Assembly (NCBI GenBank): GCA_051746765.1
Contig: JBNJFK010000122.1
Span: 1-6,941 of the forward strand
Source: JBBEBE01 sp051746765
Lineage (GTDB): Bacteria; Bacteroidota; Rhodothermia; Balneolales; Balneolaceae
Length of the DNA: 6,941 bases
Direction of reading: 5' to 3'
Shown here piece by piece: positions 1-5,445 of this stretch (the stretch's first letter is position 1; each line of letters starts with the position of its first letter). The position numbers were made by a program, and so were the translations under genes. Under the pieces are notes generated by a model, which saw only the letters and a list, made by a program, of their open reading frames with translations, ran no database searches and was not told the DNA's origin.

Positions 1-63
1 GCTCCGTTCGGTGAAGTGCGTGCGTCCGGGGACCCCCTCTTTTGACGCGGCCCGTTCGACGGT
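1..63. repeat. 63-bp direct repeat, left copy (displaced 3' end of the polymerase gene)
   Basis: Bases 1-63 are identical to 1595-1657, and the identity ends between 63/64 and 1657/1658. In the minus-strand frame the copy encodes the last 21 residues of the Y-family polymerase (T392 to S412 of the 412-residue product). The copy may extend beyond the left edge, so its full length and whether it includes the stop codon are unknown. It is detached from the rest of the polymerase gene, which is complete only at the right copy. Confidence 0.95.
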
Positions 64-258
64 GTTTTTCGGATTCGAGAACCCACTTTCTGTTTGAGAG
101 TGTGTAATTCGTTCCGGTATTGCTTTTTCGTTCATTTCGTTTAATCATGTGGGTCCCAACGCTGTATCAAGTTTCGGGACCTGGAACGATTCATGGAAAA
201 GCGAGAGAACGAGCGTCATCAGGGTTGGAGAAGTTGTCGAAGCAGGCATAAGAGTTGA

Positions 259-426
259 ATATGGGGTATTGACGTGCTACTGAAGTATCTGATCGAGCAT
301 TATGTAGACTCGTCTGAGCTGGAGGCGGATGTCGCAGAATTTCAAAGGAGAATTGAAGAGCTGGAAACAGAACTGACAAATGGTCGAAGAAAGATGGGTG
401 ACAATTTGAAAAAGCCGGGGGTTTGA
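259..426 (+). pseudogene. Fragment resembling the C-terminal tail of a type I restriction-modification HsdM subunit
   Basis: The frame is open from just after a TGA at 256-258 to a TGA at 424-426. It encodes about 55 residues, rich in Glu, Leu and Arg, ending in a heptad-like stretch (RIEELETELTNGRRKMG, then DNLKKPGV). From memory, many HsdM methyltransferase subunits end in a similar coiled-coil tail of the type RI.ELE.EL...R.KMD.YLKELG, and rhuM is often found directly after hsdM, so a truncated hsdM 3' end is the best explanation. None of the methyltransferase catalytic domain (NPPF/Y) is present. A GTG at 274, with GGGG seven bases upstream, could start an independent 50-residue protein instead. 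The stop lies one base before the rhuM ATG, implying translational coupling in the original operon. Confidence 0.45.
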
Positions 427-427
427 G

Positions 428-1456
428 ATGAGCGAGATATCAGACGAGCGTTATGGAGAGTTTTTGATCTATAAATCACCAGATGGTGGGACTGACATTG
501 ACGTCAGGCTTGAAAACGAGTCGTTGTGGATGACTCAGCAACAGATGACGGCATTATTTCAGACATCCAAGCAGAACATAAGCCTTCATATTAAGAATAT
601 TTACCAGGAAGGTGAACTTGAAAAAGGGGCAACTGTCAAGGAATACTTGACAGTTCAGGATGAAGGTGAGAGACAGGTCAAAAGACCTATAAAATACTAT
701 AACCTTGAAATGATTTTGTCCGTAGGCTACAGAGTCAGGTCAACAGTAGGTACGCATTTCAGAAAGTGGGCAACCGAACGTCTGAAGGACTATCTCGTTA
801 AGGGATTTCTGATGGATGATGACCGCCTGAAAGATCCGGGAGGTTGGGACTATTTTGATGAGCTTCTGGAACGTATACGAGACATTCGGACGTCCGAGAA
901 GCGGTTCTACCAAAAAGTGAAGGATATATTTATCCTGAGTGCCGATTATGATTCCAAGGCTGATACTGCTCAACTCTTCTTCAAGAAGGTACAGAACAAG
1001 ATGCTGTGGGCAGTGACCGGACAAACGGCAGCCGAGTTGATTGCTGGTCGGGCAGACTCTGAAAAGCCCAATATGGGGTTAACTTCCTGGAAAGGAGACA
1101 AAGTGCGGAAGCAGGATGTGGACACAGCTAAAAACTACCTCAAAGAGGAGGAGATAACCGAGCTGAACCGGATTGTGACCATGTATCTTGATTATGCCGA
1201 AGACCAGGCGAGGCGACGAAAGGTGATGTATATGAGAGACTGGGAAGACCGACTGGATGCCTTTCTCGAATTCAATGAACGGGACATTCTGGACCATGCC
1301 GGGAGTTTGAAAGCCTCTGTTGCCAGGAAACTGGCTGGCGAACGTTATGACGACTTCAACGAAAAAAGAAATCAGCTGGAAGCCCGGAAAGCAGATGAAG
1401 AGACCTTAGAAGAGCTGAAACAGATTGAGCGAAAAACGAAAAAGAAGAAAGAATGA
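428..1456 (+). CDS. rhuM: RhuM family protein (virulence RhuM, function unknown)
   Basis: This 342-residue protein has the length and motifs of the RhuM family, named after a gene on Salmonella pathogenicity island 3. Residues 34-64 (WMTQQQMTALFQTSKQNISLH and onward) look like a helix-turn-helix that could bind DNA. Residues 88-125 (KYYNLEMILSVGYRVRS, FRKWATERLKDYL) and 198-224 (GQTAAELIAGRADSEKPNMGL) are family hallmarks. They are followed by AKNYLKEEEITELNRIV (234-250), YLDYAEDQA (253-261) and DWEDRLDAFLEFNE (271-284). The C-terminus (about 305-342) is a charged, Lys-rich helical tail. There is no signal peptide or membrane segment, so a cytoplasmic location is expected. The ATG lies one base after the upstream stop, so translation is probably coupled. 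The biochemical role is not established. Members are often embedded in type I restriction-modification operons, which agrees with the HsdM-like fragment upstream. Its lower GC than the flanking genes suggests transfer. Confidence 0.92.
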   Translation: MSEISDERYGEFLIYKSPDGGTDIDVRLENESLWMTQQQMTALFQTSKQNISLHIKNIYQEGELEKGATVKEYLTVQDEGERQVKRPIKYYNLEMILSVGYRVRSTVGTHFRKWATERLKDYLVKGFLMDDDRLKDPGGWDYFDELLERIRDIRTSEKRFYQKVKDIFILSADYDSKADTAQLFFKKVQNKMLWAVTGQTAAELIAGRADSEKPNMGLTSWKGDKVRKQDVDTAKNYLKEEEITELNRIVTMYLDYAEDQARRRKVMYMRDWEDRLDAFLEFNERDILDHAGSLKASVARKLAGERYDDFNEKRNQLEARKADEETLEELKQIERKTKKKKE

Positions 1457-1485
1457 ACTTCGAACAGATCATACTGGAACCGTAG
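1453..1485 (+). pseudogene. Start of a truncated downstream cistron (ATGA overlap with rhuM)
   Basis: The rhuM stop is embedded in an ATGA overlap: ATG at 1453-1455, TGA at 1454-1456. This is a classic coupled-gene arrangement. The new frame reads MNFEQIILEP and then meets TAG at 1483-1485. In rhuM-containing restriction operons the next gene is commonly hsdS or hsdR, so this may be the surviving first ten codons of such a gene. Ten codons are too few to identify it, and an ATGA can occur by chance. Confidence 0.25.
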
Positions 1486-1591
1486 CAACAGAATTAGATC
1501 ATCCGAATGGTGGAAAATGTCCGAAGTATCCCACGTGAAAACCGAAGTCCGATGATTGGAGTAAATTCCAACGAGGGGACATGTATAACTC

Positions 1592-2830
1592 TCAGCTCCG
1601 TTCGGTGAAGTGCGTGCGTCCGGGGACCCCCTCTTTTGACGCGGCCCGTTCGACGGTCCCCGACCCGAAGGTGTTGTTGATCAGATCGGTCGCCTGGTAG
1701 AGCCGCCCGAGCTCCGGCTGTTCCCGGAAGAAGAGTTCGGTCTGGTCGTTGACCTGCATTTCGACCGTCCGCAGGCCGATGCCCCGGATCCGGTACCCGT
1801 TGCGAACCGACTGGTGAAGCAGTTTCGGCAGCTCCCGCCGGGCCGCATCGATCAGATAGTCGTCCAGAGAGGTGAAGCCGTCCGTCATGCAGAGGTGGTG
1901 GATGCCGGTCCACTCCACATCCTGGTATCGAATGTGGAAAAGCCATTTTCGCGCCTTTCGCCGGTAGGCACGCAGCCGGTAGCAGACCGTTCGGATGGCG
2001 CGCAGCACCTCCCCCCACACCTGATGCAGATCCACACTCCAGTCGGAGAAGGTGTGCATGTAGGAGACTTCGTCGGGAATGTGGTTTCGGTGGTCCAGCA
2101 CGCGCGCCCGGTCCTGTCCGGTGACGACTTCGTAGAAAAGTTGCCCCTGCATGGACCCGAAAAGAGAGCGAAAGGGCCCCGGTCCGGCACGGAAGGCGTC
2201 GGCGATGGTTTCGATCCCCTGCCCCTGCAATTTGCGGTAGCGGCGCGAGCCGATGCCCCACACCTCGTCCAGCGGGAGGGGGAAGAGGTGCTGGGCCACA
2301 TCGTCCGAGGAGAGAAGGAGTGTGCAGCCGTCCGGCTTCTCCAGGTCGGAGGCGAGTTTGGCGTAGGTCTTGCTGGTGGCCACCCCCACCGAGCAGACCA
2401 GCCCCAGCTTCCGGTAGATCTCCCGTTTGAGCCGCCGCGCAAACTCGCTTGCCGCTTCGCGCCCCTTCGGAAGCAGGTGCGTAATGTCCAGAAAGTATTC
2501 ATCCATGGAATAGCCCTCGACCTCGGGGGCGGCCGTCTCGAGCAGGTCATAGAGCTGCCGGCTGATCCCTTTGTACTTGTCGTAGTCGATCTGGAAAAAG
2601 AGAATCCACGGGCAGATCTGCCACGCTTCGTAGGCGCTCATGGCCGTCTTGATCCCCAGCGCCCGCGCCTCGTAGCTGGCGGTGGCCACGATGCCGCGCG
2701 GCGTTCCGTCCTCCTTTCGCCAGCCCCCCATGGCGACCGGAAATCCGTAGAGATTGTGCGCGTGCTGCTCGACCTGCGCGTAGAAACAGTTCATGTCCAG
2801 GTGCAGATAGAGCCGTTTTTTCAGGCTCAT
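1592..2830 (-). CDS. dinB: Y-family DNA polymerase (DNA polymerase IV / DinB-like)
   Basis: This is a low-fidelity translesion DNA polymerase of 412 residues, somewhat longer than typical DinB (about 350). The palm motif LHLDMNCFYAQVEQ (9-22) supplies metal ligand D12 and the likely steric gate Y17. YSMDEYFLDIT (107-117) supplies the catalytic pair D110/E111. GIVATASYEARALGIKTAMS (46-65) is the finger region, and VCSVGVATSKTYAKLASDLEKP (145-166) is the conserved palm segment. A helix-hairpin-helix-like thumb stretch follows (VWGIGSRRYRKL, 190-201), then the little-finger domain. QTELFF (363-368) resembles a beta-clamp-binding motif and is followed by INNTFG (384-389). The start at 2830 was chosen because GGGAG precedes it by about ten bases and the conserved domain begins at once. 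In-frame starts at 2920 (ATG) and 3025 (GTG) lack ribosome sites and add unconserved sequence. The last 21 codons are duplicated at 1-63. Confidence 0.93.
   Translation of the reverse strand: MSLKKRLYLHLDMNCFYAQVEQHAHNLYGFPVAMGGWRKEDGTPRGIVATASYEARALGIKTAMSAYEAWQICPWILFFQIDYDKYKGISRQLYDLLETAAPEVEGYSMDEYFLDITHLLPKGREAASEFARRLKREIYRKLGLVCSVGVATSKTYAKLASDLEKPDGCTLLLSSDDVAQHLFPLPLDEVWGIGSRRYRKLQGQGIETIADAFRAGPGPFRSLFGSMQGQLFYEVVTGQDRARVLDHRNHIPDEVSYMHTFSDWSVDLHQVWGEVLRAIRTVCYRLRAYRRKARKWLFHIRYQDVEWTGIHHLCMTDGFTSLDDYLIDAARRELPKLLHQSVRNGYRIRGIGLRTVEMQVNDQTELFFREQPELGRLYQATDLINNTFGSGTVERAASKEGVPGRTHFTERS
1595..1657. repeat. 63-bp direct repeat, right copy (native 3' end of the polymerase gene)
   Basis: This copy is identical to bases 1-63. 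It lies within the intact minus-strand polymerase gene and covers its last 21 sense codons, directly before the stop at 1592-1594. The right border of the identity falls between codons 391 and 392. The bases next to the stop (1486-1594) have no counterpart elsewhere in the visible window. Confidence 0.95.
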
Positions 2831-3217
2831 GTGCTGATGCTCCCTCGCCACAGTGCTGTAGAGTGTGATGCGGTGGAGGTTCTCCTCCGGGCTGTAGCGG
2901 TGGGGTCGATTCAGGTCCATGGTCGGTTTTTGTCGGTTCGCTCGTGTTCGAGGATCGAATTGGGGGTCGGTCGGTTCGGCCCGGCAGTGACATTCAACGG
3001 GTCCTCCCGCAAGCGGAATATACACATATATTGTACATATAATTCAGGAGACGAGTCAAGAAGAGATTGGGAGTCGGGTGACTTCGTGAAGAGCAAAAAA
3101 TCCGGGAAAAGGATCTTTTAATAATGATGAAACCGCTTTTTTCCCGTTATTGGAGGATATGGAGGAGATCGTGATCTGCTCTGACTCTACGTACGAATAA
3201 CCTGAAAACCAATCTTT
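2831..3217. other. 387-base divergent intergenic region
   Basis: This gap separates the minus-strand polymerase gene from the plus-strand PLP-enzyme gene. The part nearest the polymerase is GC-rich and stays open in the polymerase frame back to a GTG at 3025, but shows no family similarity. Around 3015-3060 it becomes AT-rich and holds the promoter-like sequence for the polymerase. No convincing promoter or ribosome site for the plus-strand gene was found in 3122-3217, and no RNA gene was recognised. Confidence 0.6.
3030..3059 (-). promoter_or_regulatory. Sigma70-type promoter-like sequence for the polymerase gene
   Basis: On the minus strand, TTGACT (3059-3054) is followed after 18 bases by TACAAT (3035-3030), a good match to -35/-10 consensus boxes in an AT-rich patch. 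Transcription would begin near 3023 and leave a leader of about 190 bases before the ATG at 2830. The -10 region overlaps a short dyad centred on TGTACA (3032-3037) flanked by TATA-rich arms, which could be an operator. If the organism is Bacteroidota, its housekeeping consensus differs (TTTG / TAnnTTTG), which lowers confidence. Confidence 0.4.
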
Positions 3218-4840
3218 ATGCTTACACGAAAAGAGGTACTCCAGATGCTTTCGGCTCTTCCGGTCGGAGGCCTGATGGCCAGTCAGGGACTGGCAAGTCG
3301 GTTGACTCACCGGCCGGGCGCGGAGCTGGGCCGGGGCCCGCTCTCACTGGACGAAGACCTGTTCCGTTCGATCGGAGTGGAACCGGTCATCAACTGTCGG
3401 GGAACGTTTACCATTATCGGAGGTTCGATCGAGCATCCGCACGTGAAAGAAGCGATGCGTGCAGCGTCGAGTAATTTCATTCAGTATGACGAACTCGCCT
3501 TCGGAATCGGTGAGCGGCTGGCCGAGATTACCGGTGCCGAGTGGGGAATGGTCTCCGCCGGCTGTGCCGCCGCCCTGAAACACGTGACGGCCGCCTGTGT
3601 GGCGGGAGGAAATCCCGAAGTACTCATCCGTATTCCCGATCTGCGCGATGTGGAGAAGAACGAGGTGATCATGCCGCGTCACTCGCGAACCACGTATGAT
3701 CACGCCATCCGGAACATCGGCGTAAAGATGGTCATGGTCGATACGCCCGAGGAGCTCCAGAGCGCGATGAGTAACCGCACGGCAATGATCTGTCTGATGT
3801 CGGGCCGAACCGGACCGCTCGGACTCGAGAACGTCTCCCGCATGGCGAAAGAGCGAGGGATTCCGGTCCTGGTGGATGCCGCTGCCGAGGATCTGACGAT
3901 TCCCAACGTGCATCTGGCCGCTGGCGCCGATGTGGTGGCCTACAGCGGCGGGAAGGCGATGTGTGGGCCGCAGTGCTCCGGCCTCATTCTGGGCGACAAG
4001 AAGATTCTGATGTCGGCCTGGCAGGCGAGCTCGCCTCATCACGGTCCGGGTCGGGACAACAAGGTGGGCCGGGAAGAGATGATCGGTCTTCTGGCTGCTG
4101 TCGAGGCGTGGGTGATGCGTGACCACGAGGCGGAGTGGCAGCGTTGGCTGGGCTGGTTGAACCAGATCGGAGATCGGGCCCGGCAGGTACGCGGCGTCGA
4201 GACCGAAATTCAGGAGCCGACGGGACTGGGCAACCGGACCCCGCGACTGCGAATCAATTGGGATCCGGAGCAGTTTCATGTGACCGGTGCCGAGATCGCC
4301 GAAGAGCTGGCTCGTACCTCGCCCCGGATCGCTCTGGGCAGCGGTGGCGGCCCGGACGGGCAGACCTCTATCAGCATCACCTCCGGGCAGATGCAGCCGG
4401 GAAACGCCGAGATTGTGGCCGATCGGGTTCACGAATTGCTCTCCCGACAGCGAAGTCCGAAACCGGACATGCGACGGCCCGGCGGAACGATCACCGGTCG
4501 TTGGATCGCAGATCTTGATTTCTACAGCAGCTCCAGCCAGCATACGCTCTTCATTGAGGAGCAGGACGGAAACTGGATTCGGGGCGCCCATCAAGGCGAC
4601 TACTCGACCCGGGATCTGGCTGGAACGATCGAGGGGAACGAAGTGAAACTGGTGAGTACGGACCGCCGTCCCGGCGACCGGGTCACCTACATCTTCATCG
4701 GAACCCTGGAGGATGGCGCGTTTTCCGGCCGGGTCTTCATGGGCGAGTATCTGGAGGCGCAGTTCACGGCCAACCGGTACGAACGCTCCGACGAGCGTCG
4801 CGAGATCATGGTTCCGGACGGACCGCCGCTGGCGACGTAA
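3218..4840 (+). CDS. SelA-like PLP-dependent enzyme (fold-type I) with Tat-like N-terminus and C-terminal beta-rich domain
   Basis: The 540-residue protein contains a fold-type I PLP domain (about 45-412) of the SelA / D-glucosaminate-6-phosphate ammonia-lyase-like group. YSGGKAMCGPQCSGLILG (242-259) matches the SelA-type SGxK motif, making K246 the likely Schiff-base lysine. VLVDAAAE (217-224) supplies D220, expected to pair with the pyridine nitrogen. GMVSAGCAAAL (110-120) fits the cofactor-phosphate region. The N-terminus (MLTRKEVLQML, then a small-residue-rich hydrophobic stretch to about 27) resembles a Tat signal with Arg-Lys in place of twin Arg, suggesting export of a folded holoenzyme. 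Residues 421-520 form a separate Gly-rich, strand-alternating domain (GRWIADLDF ... GTIEGNEVKL ... FSGRVFMGEYLEAQF) of unassigned function. A start at 3245 has a better ribosome site (AGAGG, eight bases upstream) but would delete the Arg-Lys region. The substrate is unknown, and selenocysteine synthesis is unlikely for an exported protein. Confidence 0.82.
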   Translation: MLTRKEVLQMLSALPVGGLMASQGLASRLTHRPGAELGRGPLSLDEDLFRSIGVEPVINCRGTFTIIGGSIEHPHVKEAMRAASSNFIQYDELAFGIGERLAEITGAEWGMVSAGCAAALKHVTAACVAGGNPEVLIRIPDLRDVEKNEVIMPRHSRTTYDHAIRNIGVKMVMVDTPEELQSAMSNRTAMICLMSGRTGPLGLENVSRMAKERGIPVLVDAAAEDLTIPNVHLAAGADVVAYSGGKAMCGPQCSGLILGDKKILMSAWQASSPHHGPGRDNKVGREEMIGLLAAVEAWVMRDHEAEWQRWLGWLNQIGDRARQVRGVETEIQEPTGLGNRTPRLRINWDPEQFHVTGAEIAEELARTSPRIALGSGGGPDGQTSISITSGQMQPGNAEIVADRVHELLSRQRSPKPDMRRPGGTITGRWIADLDFYSSSSQHTLFIEEQDGNWIRGAHQGDYSTRDLAGTIEGNEVKLVSTDRRPGDRVTYIFIGTLEDGAFSGRVFMGEYLEAQFTANRYERSDERREIMVPDGPPLAT

Positions 4841-4858
4841 CAAGCGGCGAGACCTTCA

Positions 4859-4909
4859 AACGAAGCGGCCGACCGGCTCCGGATCTCCGGGGTCGGCTCT
4901 GCCTTCGTT
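4859..4909 (+). terminator. Terminator-like hairpin after the PLP-enzyme gene
   Basis: The outer arms AACGAAG (4859-4865) and CTTCGTT (4903-4909) are perfect complements. An inner perfect stem, GCCGACC (4868-4874) with GGTCGGC (4891-4897), encloses a GC-rich loop that can itself pair (CCGG...CCGG). The hairpin begins 18 bases after the stop codon. No strong T-run follows, only TTGATATATG, so it may be a Rho-dependent or mRNA-stabilising structure instead of a classical intrinsic terminator. Confidence 0.5.
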
Positions 4910-4961
4910 GATATATGTATGAAATATGTGTATCCTGCCTGGCCAATCTGCAGGAGACCCG

Positions 4962-5252
4962 ATGGAGAAGAGAGAGTACCCCGCCATCCATGTAATCAAC
5001 ACCATGCGAGGATTTCAGTCCCGCGAGCTCCCCTACAAGATCACGCCACACCGGTTTCAGCTTCCCGACGGTCGGAGTTTTCGCATCCGGAAGATCCGCC
5101 GAATGACCACCCAGAAGGTGGGACAGGCCCTTCACTACCACTTTGTGGTGCAGACCGAGGACGAGCGCTACTTCCATCTGGTTCTGGACAGCGCCTCACT
5201 GGTCTGGCGGATGGTTCAGGAGGTGGACGAGGCGCTCTTCTTTCACGAGTAG
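4962..5252 (+). CDS. Small protein of unknown function (96 aa)
   Basis: The reading frame encodes 96 residues beginning MEKREYPAIHVINTMRGF. The ATG at 4962 was chosen because AGGAG lies six bases upstream; an in-frame ATG at 4926 has no ribosome site. The first half is basic (FQLPDGRSFRIRKIRRM, about 43-59) and the second half alternates hydrophobic and polar residues (LHYHFVVQTEDERYFHLVLD), then a short helix-like end (VWRMVQEVDEALFF). This suggests a compact alpha/beta cytoplasmic protein without a signal peptide or membrane span. I do not recognise the family. It stands alone between a hairpin after the PLP gene and the porin leader, so it is probably its own transcription unit. The good ribosome site and GC-rich codon use like its neighbours support it being real. 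Confidence 0.7.
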   Translation: MEKREYPAIHVINTMRGFQSRELPYKITPHRFQLPDGRSFRIRKIRRMTTQKVGQALHYHFVVQTEDERYFHLVLDSASLVWRMVQEVDEALFFHE

Positions 5253-5289
5253 TATCGGACGTTTTTTCGCATGATTTGACATTTCTTCC

Positions 5290-5338
5290 GTATTTGGGTT
5301 GGTTGAAGTGGCTGTCGTTCAACCGTTGAGACAAATAC
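5290..5338 (+). promoter_or_regulatory. Imperfect hairpin in the porin upstream region
   Basis: Two nested perfect 7-bp inverted repeats are seen: GTATTTG (5290-5296) with CAAATAC (5332-5338), and GGTTGAA (5301-5307) with TTCAACC (5318-5324). They are separated by a small asymmetric internal loop and enclose a 10-base loop. It could terminate the small gene, although no T-run follows, or be part of a structured porin leader. A TTGACA at 5276-5281 lies just before it but has no good -10 box at the right spacing. Confidence 0.4.
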
Positions 5339-5371
5339 CGGACGATGGACGGCAGATGTGTTCGTCAGCAT

Positions 5372-5413
5372 CCACCCATCGATACGAGATGGCCTGATCG
5401 CCCGGATGGGTGG
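5372..5413 (+). promoter_or_regulatory. Inverted repeat just upstream of the porin start
   Basis: CCACCCATC (5372-5380) and GATGGGTGG (5405-5413) form a perfect 9-bp stem around a 24-base loop, ending 32 bases before the porin ATG. The position would suit an mRNA leader structure controlling stability or translation, or a regulator-binding dyad. It matches no riboswitch class that I recognise. Confidence 0.4.
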
Positions 5414-5445
5414 GCAACATCAACAAACAAACGACGGGGATACGA

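Larger units (their letters stand above)
64..1594. mobile_element. Putative horizontally acquired segment between the two dinB 3'-end copies
   Basis: This segment is bracketed by the exact 63-bp direct repeat and is visibly richer in A and T than the polymerase, PLP-enzyme and porin genes. It carries a fragmentary gene, a complete rhuM and a truncated cistron start, all on the plus strand and tightly packed like an operon remnant. One polymerase 3' end intact, then foreign DNA, then a displaced second 3' end: this is the layout left by integration into the end of a gene. No integrase, transposase or terminal inverted repeat is visible, so recombination or duplication during loss of a larger island is equally possible. 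The exact borders are uncertain. Bases 64-258 hold no convincing gene. Confidence 0.4.

Noticed and set aside
152..181. GGTCCC ... GGGACC inverted repeat
   Set aside because: Only 6 bp with an 18-base loop and no T-run; expected by chance in a window this size.
98..283. Plus-strand open frame of about 60 codons across 98-283
   Set aside because: No good start or ribosome site, no recognisable motif, and it overlaps the better-supported HsdM-like frame.
1556..1571. TTGGA-GTAAAT-TCCAA hairpin between the convergent rhuM and dinB stops
   Set aside because: A 5-bp stem without a T-tract is too weak to call a terminator, although its location would suit one.
2936..2949. GTTC-N6-GTTC direct repeat upstream of dinB, resembling the alphaproteobacterial LexA box
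   Set aside because: The spacing is six, not the required seven, and it lies well inside the transcribed leader; nothing else indicates an alphaproteobacterium.
2831..3025. N-terminal extension of the polymerase frame from a GTG at 3025 or ATG at 2920
   Set aside because: No ribosome site at either codon, no similarity to Y-family sequence, and the conserved palm motif begins right after the well-placed ATG at 2830. The 3025 start would also lie at or upstream of the likely transcription start.
1814..3121. Long plus-strand open frame (435 codons) opposite the polymerase
   Set aside because: It is the antisense of a clearly motif-bearing polymerase in GC-rich DNA and its translation shows no family features.
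3344..4843. Long minus-strand open frame (499 codons) opposite the PLP enzyme
   Set aside because: Antisense shadow in GC-rich DNA; Arg/His-rich composition with no domain, while the plus strand carries intact PLP motifs.
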